Assembly (NCBI RefSeq): GCF_000801105.2
Contig: NC_079515.1
Span: 32,697,407-32,761,406, forward strand
Direction of reading: 5' to 3'
From: Raphanus sativus
Taxonomy: Eukaryota; Streptophyta; Magnoliopsida; Brassicales; Brassicaceae
Length of the DNA stretch: 64,000 bases
Part shown: one piece after another, positions 12,676 to 24,652 of the stretch
How the letters are laid out: each line of letters opens with the position of its first letter
Position numbering within the stretch: position 1 is the first letter of the stretch
Notes under the pieces: generated by a model
Told to the model about the DNA's origin: nothing
Databases searched by the model: none
The model's input: only the letters and a program-made list of their open reading frames with translations
Translations under genes and position numbers: made by a program

Positions 12676-13954
12676 CTAGGTGTTTTTCTGCACCATGTGC
12701 AGTAAAAAAAATTCAAATATTTTCTAACAGATAAATATAAATTATATTTAGTTTTTATTAATATTATAAATTTTCTTTTTCTTATTAATATTTTAATATA
12801 AATTTGATTTAACTGAACACTAAAATTAAGATAAAAACAATTTTGTTTATTTTGAAATATATTTAAGAATGTGCATGTATATATTTAAAATTATAATCTT
12901 AGGTAGATTTTTTCTATCTATTTATTTTAATTAAATATATTAAATAAATATGTAAAATTGCATAATTGTCAAAAATTAAAATTAAACAATATTTATAAAA
13001 TCTGTAGATATATATAAGAAACTAATGATTTTATGATTTAATTTTTATAATTTTCTAAAAATATGTATATATTTTTGAAATATTTTTAATTTAAATGATA
13101 TTTCAAAATTTGAAATCCATATTTGAATATATTTATTTTAATGATGATTTATGAGTTATTATCATATTTTTAAAAAGTCCAAAAATATAAATCGACAATA
13201 AATGTAATACATGAGTTATTACCATATTTAAAAAGTTTACCAAAAATATAAATTAACATTAAATATAATTGTCCATGTCATATTAATCTATAAGACATGT
13301 CATCAATTTTAATAGCCATGTCATATTATTTTTGTGAAAATGATTGTAGAAGACATGTGGCAAAATCACTTCTCAAATATAGTCTAGGAGATGAAAATTT
13401 CATAATAGTCAAAAATTAAAATTAAAAAAATATTTATAAAATTTGTAGATATATATAAGAAACTAATGATTTTACGATTTAATTTGATTTTATTATTTAA
13501 TTTTTGTAATTTTCTTAAAATATGTATATATTTTTGAAATTATTTTAATTTAAATGATATTTCGAAATTTGAAATGCCATAATTGAATATATTTATTTTA
13601 ATGATGATTTATGAGTTATTACCATATTTTAAAAAAGTCCAAAAATATAAATCGAAAATAAATGTAATATATGAATTATTACCATATTTTAAAAAGTTTA
13701 CCAAAAATATAAATTAACATTAAGTATAATTGTCCATCTCATATTAATCTATAAGACATGTCATCAATTTTAGTAACCATGTCATATTATTTTTGTGAGA
13801 ATGATTGTAGAGAAGACATGTGACAAAAATTGTCCATGTCATATTAATCTATAAGACATGTCATCAAATTTATTAGCCATGTCATATTATTTTTGTGAGA
13901 ATGATGGTAGAGAGGACATGTAGCTAAATCACTTCTCAAATATAGTCTAGGAGA
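12676..13954 (-). mobile_element. Helitron-like element with repeated 5' end
   Basis: On the minus strand the 3' terminus reads as a hairpin (CTGCACATGGTGCAG) followed by CTAG at 12679-12676, with A on the outer side at 12675. A 5' end of the form TCTCCTAGACTATATTTGAG occurs twice, ending at 13391 and 13954, each followed by T. This fits rolling-circle insertion between A and T without target duplication. The interior from about 12,965 is tandemly repeated with a spacing near 440 bp, plus a partial third copy at 13,827-13,954. No Rep/helicase frame is present, so it is non-autonomous. Confidence 0.6.
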
Positions 13955-15031
13955 TATACTCTTATAAAAAAATCAAAACTATGATAAAATAATTTTGTAA
14001 ACCATGATAGATAATTTTGTAAATGTACTTTTTATTAGTGGCTTATAAGACATATACGGACATTATAATACATAATAATTATTACAATACTTTATATATG
14101 AAAACGATTTTTTATACAAGAATATGAAATCATTGTATCGATTTCAATGAATTGTTTTATATTAATTATTTTATGTAGTATATATAAATATAAAAAGAGT
14201 TAATCTAATATTATTATACTGTTTATAGTTTTGACAATTAGTTACATTAAAATATTATTTGTAATATCGTTTCGATTATTTGGTAAGTGATATTTTGTTT
14301 CTCTTTATATGATGTTCTAAAATAATTACACAATTTTTTTAAAAAAGTTACTTTTGTTAAAACCATTTGATTACAACAAAAAGTAACTAAAATAAACAAT
14401 CATTACTATTCTATACAATAAGACAAAAATTTATACATTATTTTGTTAATATTTTAGTTAATATTTTAATAATTTTACCTACAAATTTCAGAATAGTATA
14501 CAAATAGAAACAAAAACATCTTCTAAAACATCTTATAGAAAGAGACGGAAAAATATTGATTAGTTCTAAATTTATCTTTTTATTTTAGATTTAACTAAAA
14601 TAAATGAAAATTTAAAATCCTTCTTCCAATCAAATTATAATAATCTTACTTAAATTCTTTATATGATTGACATTAAGCAAAAATTACGTAAATGGTTTCT
14701 TATTTAATATATATAGGAAGATTACGTACCACTATCTATGTTAGTGGATAACGTCAAAACAAAACATTCATCATAACATACTATTTTTATATCTCGTTAA
14801 GAGTATATTTATCGCAGTATTTGAACACATCTTATGGAAATATAATAAAAAGAAAAAAAGAAAAAACTGATCAAAGATGTGTTTTGAGATTGTTATGCAA
14901 GAAGTGTTTTGGAATAGTTTTTAAGGTGACGTGGCTTAATTATCCAATACCCAAAACATCAAACAGGTCAACTTTTTTACAACTTCCATGTTCGGTTCAT
15001 TAAATAAAATGTTTGTTTACTTTAATTAATA
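13955..15031. other. AT-rich intergenic DNA
   Basis: No gene recognised. A short frame at 14821-15003 has no recognisable domain and abuts the next Helitron. Confidence 0.55.
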
Positions 15032-16431
15032 CTAGATTTTGACCCGTACGCCCGTGCGGGTGTATATTTTTATAAAATATGTTGTTTTTCATATCAATAT
15101 TAGAGTCGGGCAAAAAATTCCAATCTAAAAAATTGAACCGATCCCGATCCAAAAAGAAGTACAAAACCCAAACTGGAAATCATTAAATATCAAAATTTTG
15201 GTATTTAGAGAACTGAAACCGAATCCGATCAGAAATAAATCATTTCAAATACCTGAATGTATTCGAAAAAGATTGTATTCGAAATAGATTTATATACTTA
15301 TATATATTATTTTGTAGACTTAAAGTATATAAAAACATCCATAATATATATAATACTTATAAGTTGGTTTAAATAATTGAAAATATATATAAATAGTCAG
15401 ATGTAAATATCTAAAATAGTTAAAGTATATTCAAATCACCGAAAGTACTTAACATAATTATTGATTCTTTATCCAAATATTTAAATAAAACTAATTTATA
15501 TATTAGGTTCAGGTATTCTGATATATGTTATTCAAATTTATATATAATATATTATTTTGTTTATATATTTTGAGAAAATTAAAGTATATAATGAATTTAA
15601 ATGGGTTATCCGAACCTAAACAAACCCGCAAAGATCGGAATCGAATCCGAACCAAAATTTAGAAATATCCGAATGGGACTGAAATCTTTAACCCCGGAAA
15701 ACCGAAACCCGAACAGACCTAAACCGAACACGAATGGGTACCCGAACTCCCACCCCTAATTCACAATCTATATTTTCCTTTAAAAACACATCAAACATAT
15801 AATTAATAGTATTTTATACATACTATCATATAAATAATCACATATATTATATTTTTAATAATCATATATATTAAAAAAATTAATAATGGTTATTGGAAAT
15901 TTTTTTAGTAAAAATAAAATTTTGAATATATGTATATTTTAAATCAATTTTTGATATAAATCAATTTTAAATTATTATTTTGATTTGAAATATGTATATA
16001 AAATTTAAATTTTGTTTAATGATTATTTTAGACAAATGATATTTTTAGATATTTAGATTAGCTCATTTTCGTATATTTTAAAGTTGATACAAATTGAAAG
16101 TTTCTTATAATATAATAGATTTTCAAATTTTCTTAATAACATCAATTTTTATTATTTTGATTTGAAATATGATTTTTTGGTTTTTCGTTTAGAGATGGCT
16201 AGATATAATTAAGGCAATTAAGTCAAGACATGTTAATAATATAAACAAAAGGTAGACCCATTAAAATGTTGATAAAAAAACGAAATGGGCTTTTGACCAG
16301 ATGAACCAATGCGTGAATGAATTGGATAAATTAGGAAAATGTGTTTAATTGAATCCAATGGCAGAAGAGCGTAAATAATGAGAAGAATCTAGGGTTATTT
16401 CCCATTTGTACTTCACTTTTAATAGGATAGA
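15032..16431 (-). mobile_element. Non-autonomous Helitron-like element
   Basis: The left boundary is A|CTAG followed by ATTTTGACCCGTACGCCCGT; read on the minus strand this is a GC-rich hairpin, a short spacer and CTAG, the Helitron 3' end. The right boundary on the minus strand reads TCTATCCTATTAAAAGTGAA, a typical Brassicaceae Helitron 5' end, with T outside at 16432. There is no coding capacity. A GGGGTGGG-type repeat (15,105-15,765) is inserted inside. Confidence 0.65.
15105..15765 (-). repeat. Dispersed repeat of the GGGGTGGGC type, inverted copy
   Basis: The right end reverse-complements to TTAGGGGTGGGAGTTCGGGT, and the body is full of CCGAA and ACCCGA words. It is the same type of sequence as 8092-8770 in the other orientation, nested in the Helitron. 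Confidence 0.45.
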
Positions 16432-18350
16432 TGTTTGTTTCTTTTTATGTTTTTCATTTCTATCTTTCATTTTTTTTCATAATAATTTGAAATTGCATAT
16501 TAGGTATCTTTTTATTTTCAAATAAAATTTAGTATTACTCTTTTATGTTTTCAATTTAAAAATTATTTTTAATGTTTTAAAAATTATTATATGTTTTAAA
16601 AATTATTATATGTTTTAATATTATTAAATTATATAATTATTAAGATACAAGTTCTATATCCTCCCACTTATCTCACTACTAATTATTACTAAACTTCACT
16701 TCTTATATTATTTTATTAATTCTTCACACTTAAGATATATCTCCTCACTTATCTCATTACGAATGCTCTAAAGTTGAATATGGTAGGACTTTAATCATGC
16801 TCAGTACCAAAGTTACAATGCTAAAAAGATCAGCTACTACTCGATATTCTCTATCTGCATACTACACTGAATAATAATCGCGTATGTATTTCTAACGTCA
16901 ACAAGTAAATGTGTGTGTGATTAACAAACTAAAACCGTTTTTCACCCAGTAATATTTTTTTTAAAAAAACATAAGTAGAGGGTAAAACATAATCATTGTT
17001 TAGGAATTGTTTTTCTTTTGCAACAATCAGGCATATCCGACTAGCCCAGTACAAATTACTGCCTAAAGCAGAAAATCATATTAAGCTTTCCTGGTATCGA
17101 ACCAGGTACTTTGTTCAAAGAGAAATGGGCACAACTACTATTACACTATATACAATTTTTTACCAATTTCGTCACCCCTGAATTATCATTTTAATTCGGT
17201 GCCTAAAACTTTATCTTTCCCAGCTTTAGGTCAGAGCTCCGACACTGGCAACCATAGACTATTATTATTATCCTTTTCGAATAAATTACAACTAACACAG
17301 ACATTTGTATCTCTCTTTTTATGATAAGTTTTTGTATCTTATTAAACGTATAGTGAGACGCTAACAACACTGTTATAAATCAATAGGTTGTAAAACTCTA
17401 TTCTTTTAGAATTTTTTTTTGTCAAATTATAAATTCGTCGATATGGTGTAAAAAGTGTTACAGCAACCTGAAAATATAATATACAAATATTAAAAAGTGG
17501 TTTTAAATTTTTGGAAAAGTCTCTCATTAAATTGTCCGGAGGAGTCCTCTTGTTTTTCTATACCGACACTCGACTATCCACAAGTCACCAGTCAGCTAAT
17601 TAACAACAGTAATACGTCATTTTATAAAAGACCAATAACACTCAATTTAACTTTTATAATTTCTTGTTCAGGATGTAAATAATAAAAAATGCTGACCCAC
17701 ATCGATACTAATTTATGATCCTGTGGGTTAAAGCAAAGCAATTTGCATAGCCAACTAGTGGACCGACGTCTTCGACTTTTATATTATTATATAGTATTTC
17801 TTTACGTGTATCTGCTGTATTGTAACACCACCCACCATGACCGATGTCTATATTGTATTAAAATGAATGGTTGGTCCAGTGTATTAATTAATACATCTTA
17901 ATTGGAAAATATCAACGCTACTGTAGAGAGTTCATTTCGACCTTACCAAAAATCTATAGTTTACATTATTTTAATTATTAACCATATCACTAATCAATCG
18001 AAGAAAAATAACACATGTCAAAACGAATTAGTTGTTAATACATATTTTGAGTCCATAATCACGGTTCAACTTTAACTATCGAATCCTTACGGTAACTATG
18101 GAGTACATATTAAATTTCTATATGGTTTTATAATATAGTAATTCAATACCGGCTCCAGATCCTGGATGACACTCTCTTGAATAAACCGGCTTAGCCGGTG
18201 TATAACATTAACCATTGTAAATTGTTTTTCATAAAAAAATTGATTACCTTTTCTATAATAATCCCCCTAAAGTTCTTCAAATAACTCAAGACATCTCCAA
18301 CACTTTTTCTAGGGTTAAGCTGTCGTCTTATTTAAAACCCGGAGAAGGAC
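16432..18350. other. Intergenic DNA upstream of HB5
   Basis: No gene recognised. At 17,090-17,106 the minus strand carries a perfect tRNA T-arm-like hairpin (CCTGG, loop TTCGATA, CCAGG), but no matching acceptor stem or D-arm; it may be a tRNA or SINE relic. The distal HB5 promoter probably lies at the right end. Confidence 0.45.
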
Positions 18351-18540
18351 TGTCAGTTCATCTCCCTCTCTCTTCTCTTTTCCTCTCTGTTATAAATCAG
18401 GATTCTAAGGAAAACAAAAATATATACACGACTCAGCTTATATTTTTCCAATAGAGAAAATTCGATGATTTGAGTTTAGTTTTTTCTTTCTCGAAAGGTG
18501 TCTTGACAGCCCGTCTTTGTCTCAGTAGAGTCTTTATTAG

Positions 18541-18582
18541 ATGAAGCAAAGATACTTCTTTGCAGAAGAAGAGAGAGAATAG
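18541..18582 (+). CDS. Short upstream ORF in the HB5 leader
   Basis: A 13-codon frame (MKQRYFFAEEERE, then TAG) lies 130 bp upstream of the HB5 start, in a pyrimidine-rich stretch that looks like the 5' leader. If transcribed as leader it could reduce translation of HB5. Upstream ORFs are known to control the related HD-Zip I gene ATHB1. Whether this peptide is conserved cannot be told from one sequence. Confidence 0.45.
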   Translation: MKQRYFFAEEERE

Positions 18583-18712
18583 TGTCTTCGAGCTATATTA
18601 CTGCACGTATTAGTTGTAGATAGATCCCGATCGAACGTTGCTACTCAAACGATCACGGTCTTGATATAACCATTAACTAGTTCTCGATCTCCATATATTC
18701 CAACCAAACAAG

Positions 18713-20196
18713 ATGAAGAGATCGCGTGGGAGCTCTGATTCTTTGTCCGGTTTCTTACCAATTTGCCACTCTGCAACAGGTAATAACAAAATACTTATTG
18801 TAACAAACACATAAATACTCGATTTCTTTGAATTTTCCGATCCATTGTTTGTTATGTATCTGTTTCAATGAGGTTAGGATTTTTTTATAATTTGCAGTTC
18901 TGTATATCTTGATGTTGATAAGTGATTACATACTAATGAAATGTAGAATGAGCTCGAGCTACAAGTCGAGATTTTCTGTTTATAACTAATTTGATTGTTT
19001 TTGCCAACAGCTACTAATTTAATATTTTAAAACTGGGTAATGATGTATGTTTGATTGTTTTCTGCCAATTCATATAATCGAGACACTGTACTGACAAACT
19101 TTTGTAATGTAATGTATCCATTGTGACATCATATTGATTTAAATTATCCGTTCAGATTAGTAACGTTTTGTGATACACCACCGTAATTAATGATTTTATC
19201 AGACAAACAATTAAGTCCAAGACCAACAGCCACCGGATTTCTCTATTCCGGCACCGGAGACTACTCCCCGATGTTCGACTGTCTAGAAGATGGAAGTCTA
19301 GAGGATATCGCCGTCGGACACGTGTCGTGTACGGCGGCAACGGAGAAAAAGCGGCGGTTGAGTGTAGAGCAAGTGAAAGCATTGGAGAAGAATTTCGAGA
19401 TTGATAACAAGTTAGAGCCCGAGAGGAAAGTGAAGCTGGCTCAAGAGCTTGGGCTCCAACCGCGACAAGTGGCGATATGGTTTCAGAACCGCCGTGCTCG
19501 GTGGAAGACAAAACAGCTCGAACGTGATTACGGCGTTCTTAAGTCAAACTTTGACTCACTCAAACGCAGCCGCGACTCGCTTCAACTTGATAACGATTCT
19601 CTCCGTGCAGAGGTATAAATTCGTGTGTTTTAGAACTGACCCTTTTTAAATAAACTTAACGTTTTAGGCACCCAAAAAAATTTATGTTCGATGTAATTTC
19701 TGTTAAATCAAATCTATCACAATTTTGAGATTTGTATATATTGTACTTTGCGCAGATTAAAGAGCTAAGAGCAAAACTAAACGTGGAAGGGATCAGCAGA
19801 AGCAATAGTAACGCGTCAACAGAAGAAAACATCTTTTTAAAGGCTGATGAAACCGTGATGCCTAATAACGAAGTCTTAGAGCTAAACCAGCTTCCTTCGC
19901 AACCACTGCCACATATTCCAACGGAAGCTCCGGCATCGGAGCTTGCATACGAGATGTTTAGCATTTTCCCACGTACCGAGATCTTCAGAGAAGATCCTGC
20001 TGATAGTAGCGACTCAAGCGCTATTCTGAACGAAGAGTATAGTCCCACGGCGGCTGAAGCGGCCGCGGCTACGGCGGTTGAAATGTCAACGATGGGATGT
20101 ATTGGCCACTTTGTGAAAATGGAAGAGCATGAAGATTTGTTTAGTGGAGAGGAAGCTTGCAAGTTGTTTGCAGATAATGAGCAGTGGTATTGCTGA
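18713..20196 (+). CDS. HB5: HD-Zip class I transcription factor HB5
   Basis: A nuclear homeodomain-leucine zipper factor, orthologous to ATHB5 (At5g65310), which binds CAATNATTG-type sites as a dimer and mediates abscisic acid responses. Exons are 18713-18779, 19203-19612 and 19756-20196, all GT-AG and in frame, giving 305 residues. The homeodomain spans about residues 70-129 ([18 protein letters not shown], then [13 protein letters not shown]). The leucine zipper follows to about 170. Exon 1 starts [17 protein letters not shown], as in ATHB5, which fixes the start codon. The acidic C-terminus ([19 protein letters not shown]) is conserved, but the protein stops after WYC, about six residues before the Arabidopsis end (recalled). 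Confidence 0.96.
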
Positions 20197-20404
20197 GGAT
20201 AAATTTGAAATTTTTGAAATTTGTAGGGCACTTATGAAAATGTTTCTCAAGTGATATGGGGTTGGGAAATTTAATTGCTTAAATGGCGGGGTCTTAGTTG
20301 AGGAGGGGAAATAAGTAAGTATGAGGATAACAAGTAAAAGAAAAAAAAACGAAATATCGCATGCGGTTTCATGCACGTGCAGTTGCTATATGCAAGGTTT
20401 AAGA

Positions 20405-20908
20405 GAGTATTAGATCTTAACCCGCTCAACTGGGCGGGTCTTTATTTTTATTGGGCTGGTTTTCGTTTTTATGATATATATAAATATTTCAGAGCTTTAA
20501 ATTGGTTGAACAAAATTGTATTGCTTAATTATTGTTTATTATTTAAACTTTATATTTCGTAATTGTACCATCAGAATCAACAACCTTGAAGTGTTCAACG
20601 GATCTCCATTCACCAATTGGGAGATTTCGTTTTAGGCGAAACATCAGATTTGTTTTGCAACTTGCGTGTATTTTGCCACCCTAAACACACGAAATTAACA
20701 ATGATCAAAATTGTACGAACAGATAAAACATATCTTGACAATTTAGTAAGGTGATGACTTACTATTTCATCAGGAAGAACACATTCTAGAGTTTTCCCTC
20801 CAAAACTTGTGTTTGATGTCCATCAATGGAGTAGCTTCACGTGCACTCTCCAAGCATCTTTATTGGTTTTACTTTGTGAACGTCGACATAATTTTGATTG
20901 TTTTTCAT
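20405..20908 (-). pseudogene. RPA1-like (Helitron-type) gene relic
   Basis: Minus-strand exons at 20763-20908 and about 20540-20680 encode the start of a replication protein A 70-kDa-like OB fold: VHKVKPIKDAWRVHVKLLH, then GGKTLECVLPDE, a GT-AG intron, and GKIHASCKTNLMFRLKRNLP with IGEWRSVEHFKV. An in-frame TGA follows VKLLH and the frame ends near 20,540, so it is dead. Such RPA-like genes are common and are often carried by plant Helitrons. A degenerate Helitron 3' end (AGATCTTAACCCGCTCAACT with GGGCGGGT) lies at about 20,408-20,440, which supports that origin. It lies about 350 bp beyond the HB5 stop. Confidence 0.65.
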
Positions 20909-21049
20909 CGTTTTCTTTTTGTGAAGTCTGAATGCATGTGTAGAAAAGAAGCGTAAGAGGTGTATATATATAAGGCGAGCAAGTTGTTTTGGAAAATTAT
21001 TTTATTAAGTTTAAATGCTAAGATTTCGTACGATTTAAACAATAATATA

Positions 21050-21381
21050 TGTGAGAATATTTAGGAATAATTATGAACAATAAAGATATGGCAATTTAGT
21101 AGTTATTAACCTTTATTCTAATTCGTGGGGATCAAGTTTGAGATCTTGATTTAAATGAAGAGATACCCACGTCAAATCTTTTTAAAATTTATGAATAAAT
21201 ATATAAATTAGTTAAAAATTGCTAAATTTAAATTTATGTGAAAATATTTAGGAATAATTAGTGGTAACTGAGTTGCTATTAATCTCTATTCTATTTTCGT
21301 GGAGATCAAAGTGTTGGACTTTGGTTTAAATGAGAAGATCCCCATGCAAAATCTTCCAAAATTTTAGGAATAAATATGTAT
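21050..21381. repeat. Diverged tandem duplication
   Basis: Two copies of about 145 bp, at 21,050-21,197 and 21,237-21,381, share GTGARAATATTTAGGAATAA, then a TTCGTGG-GATCAA block and a TTTAAATGA-GAGAT block. It may be part of the same Helitron relic as the RPA fragment. No coding content. Confidence 0.65.
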
Positions 21382-23478
21382 ATACCTTTTTGATAAATAA
21401 TTATGATGAATTTACAGTATTTACAAACTTAGAAAACTAACATTTAACCATTTCAGTTTTACTACTTTTTATTGTTTAAACTATGTATTTCAGCTCTGTA
21501 TCGTGTTATAAAGGCGTTTGTGACCCGTAAACACGGTAGTAAGAATTTTACAAATATTTATACTTTTGTAATTTAATAATTATTTTACTTAATAATAGTG
21601 TTTCATTCTTAAATACACATAATAACTCATGAGGTGAATCACTTATATAGTTATACTGTATTTTTAAAATTATATATCAAATTTTTTTGCGAAAAGTGTT
21701 TAGATATACGAAAACAGAAAATTTCATACAAAAAATATATTTATATAAATAAATTACATTTTGTTCTTTATTTATTCAAAAATCCCTTCAAAAGAAACTA
21801 TAAATAATTTTATAATTTTCTTTAACAAATTAATAACAATTATACAAAACCCAAAAATAATGTTAATTGTAATTTGGACCATAATAATCTATGATTCAAA
21901 TTAAGTCCATTATTATTTTTCTTAATATACTACAACCATTTATCCAAACAACATTATATTTTTCTACTATTATCTATGTTTCCAAACAAAAGCTTAAAGT
22001 ACTTTTACTTTAATAAGATAAATAAGATAGATGAGAAGTACTGAAATTAAATAAATCACATGAAGATGTGAAATCAGTTTTCTCGAAGTTTTTTTACTTA
22101 ATTAGCCCCGTTGAATTCAATAATAATTTTTTTTGAACTCCTGGGCTTTGCAGAACTTTTTTTTGTAACAGCTTTAGATTTATGAACACACGAAGAATGT
22201 AGGCGGTCATTATTGGATGGATTAGGTTCAACATTCAAAACCACCAAAAGTTAGCAATAAAACCTTCAAAAACAGAGAAAACAAAAACGTTCGATCATGC
22301 ACTATTGTTCTTTTCATTGTCTTTTTGAAATTTTCTGAGTAAAGACATGGAGATAAACACATGAAAAGCCGAGCCACCTAGTAGGATCACCCTAGCTATC
22401 CGTGTTTGTTTCTAGCCGTTCCTTTTTTTTTCTTTCGTTAGTTGCTTTTCGGTTAAAACATTTTGCAACCATTTTCTAAAACATTTTTTTTTTTTTTGAT
22501 TAAAAGATTCCATGTGAAATAAAGACAAGGCAAATTCTTAATGATAAGATATGTAACAAAGCTCCATTAATCTTCTTGGCGATGTTTTTTTTTGGTAAAA
22601 TGTTAAAATTTATACTATTTTGAGTTTTTTCCATTGTTGATTACAACTTCTTGGCGATGTTTCATTTTTTTTTGTTAAACCAAGGATTCGGGTCCGAAGG
22701 ACTTGTTTTGCAATATTATCGGCCCAAACATTAGCCTTACTTCTGTCTCCTCGTCCTTCTTGGCGGAAACTTTGGCGATGTTTCACTTATCTATTGATCT
22801 TCTTTGACGAAATTCATATACTATGTTTTTTAATCAAAATTCATAACCTATATATCCAAACATGAATTTGTAAGAGCAACTATTTTTTTTGTAAAAACTA
22901 ACAAAATAAATAAATGGAAATGTCAGACGAGGGAGGAAGTGGAGAGAGGCACATGGGATTATGTTCTACGAGTTTCAGAAAATATTTGTTTTGTGAGGTC
23001 TTTTTATCTCCATGCGGCGATCCGTACCCTAACTACCGAATTTCAAGACGTTTCAGCCGTAGACGTGTTTGATTTGAAGGAGATCTTCTCTTATCGGACC
23101 CATTCTTGATGTTGGATTTTCGAGATGGCCAAAATAAACAAAAGCTAGGTAGGGCACACCTATTAGCCAGTGGACCCTGAGAGACTTTTGCGTTCTCCCT
23201 TTCAGACAAAGACATTGGTGGAAGAGGCATGTGATGTAGGACCTAGTTTACATCGAACACGTCACTTTAACGCCGTCGCGTCACTGTTTATGTCACACGT
23301 ATATCTCGCAAAGTCCTCTCCGGCTATTTCTTTTCATCATGTTGTTCTTTGATAAATTCACACAATAATGCATAATGATAGTGTAATATACACGTGCAAG
23401 TAATCATTCACCGCCGTCAAAAGGTTATTTTCTGAATTTTGGTCAACGAAAGAAGTTATTACAATCTTTTTTCTTTTG
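21382..23478. other. Intergenic DNA, no gene recognised
   Basis: AT-rich from 21,382 to 22,680, then mixed sequence. Short frames at 23,033-23,352 lie in a less AT-rich stretch but show no domain. I see nothing else to annotate. Confidence 0.5.
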
Positions 23479-24060
23479 ATCAAAAGTTTTTTTTTCCATC
23501 TGATTATTATTGATTAAGCCCAACCAAAAAGCCCAATTACACAAACATGAATCCATACAAAGCCCGAAACTAAAAGGCGAACTAAAAAAACATGGATTCT
23601 TAAGTCCAAACCCACAACCGAATAACGACCCACGCGTCTAAACAAAGCACGCGTCATCGCCACGTGTTAAACCCACCCAGATGAGAGACACCTGTCTCGT
23701 ACTCACCACATCGTGACGCAATCTACGATGCACCGCCAGAAACGACGAGGACCAAAAGATTCGCCGGAGTACACCGGAGACTGAATCGCCACCACCACCA
23801 TTTTTCTTCGCCTTACTTTTTTCTAAAAGAGAGCTTCATCGGACCAGCTCCGAAAACTCATCCTGAGTCAGTGAAACCTCCACCAAACTATCTCTTCCTT
23901 CTTCACCGCTTGAACCCTACGCCAGAGAGCATCCATCGTCCTATGACGAGATCTCATTCGTAGCTTCAAGCCACCAATTCTTCCAAAGAGTTTCGACCAA
24001 AACCGTTCGCCGAAACTACACCGCCGTACACCAAAGCCGGATGATCGCGTGACACTACAA

Positions 24061-24560
24061 GAAAACACGCTGAATTCCGACGGAGGTTCCGACGGACCAA
24101 AGTGTCGTCGGACAAATTTGACGATTTTCCGACCAATTTCTGACGGAAGCAAAAAATAAGAGGTCGTCGGAATTCCGTCAGTAAATACTGACGGAATTCC
24201 GACGAAACAGGGTTCGTCGGTATATACCGACGACTATCCGACGATATTCCGATCAACAATTATATCCGTTGGGGTCGTCAGTATTCCGTCGGTATATACC
24301 GACGGAATTCTGACGAACCCTTGTTCGTCGGCATATACCGACGACTATCTGACGATATTCTGATCAACAGATATAACCGTTGAGGTCGTCGGTATTCCGT
24401 CAGAAAATACCGACGAATTTCTGATGGACTATGTGACCGTTGCCGACAAATCCATATGACCGTTTTATAGCCGTTTAAAATTTGTAAATACCGACGGAAT
24501 TCCGACGCACTGCTTTATGTCCGTCGGAATTCCGTCAGAAATTCGTCGGAAAGCCGTAAC
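24061..24560. repeat. CACTA 5' subterminal repeat array
   Basis: Many direct and inverted copies of short words such as CCGACGGAATTCCGAC and TCGTCGGTATA fill this stretch. In En/Spm elements such motifs bind TNPA and bring the ends together for excision. Confidence 0.85.
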
Positions 24561-24568
24561 CAATTTCC

Positions 24569-24576
24569 TATAAATT
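24569..24576 (+). promoter_or_regulatory. TATA box of the CACTA transposase gene
   Basis: TATAAATT lies 77 bp before the transposase ATG at 24653, with a CCAAT word just upstream, at the inner edge of the subterminal repeats. Position and sequence suit a core promoter. Confidence 0.6.
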
Positions 24577-24652
24577 CAACTCCTCCTCATTTCAACTCTT
24601 CACTCCTCATTCTCTCTTCATTCTCTTTGATCATAACAATTCCGTAAAAATC

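Noticed and set aside
17090..17106. tRNA gene suggested by a perfect T-arm
   Set aside because: No acceptor stem, D-arm or anticodon arm could be matched around it; noted only as a relic.
23868..24259. Minus-strand frames of 94 and 97 residues across the CACTA left end
   Set aside because: They cross the transposon boundary and show no domain; they arise from retroposon and subterminal repeat sequence.
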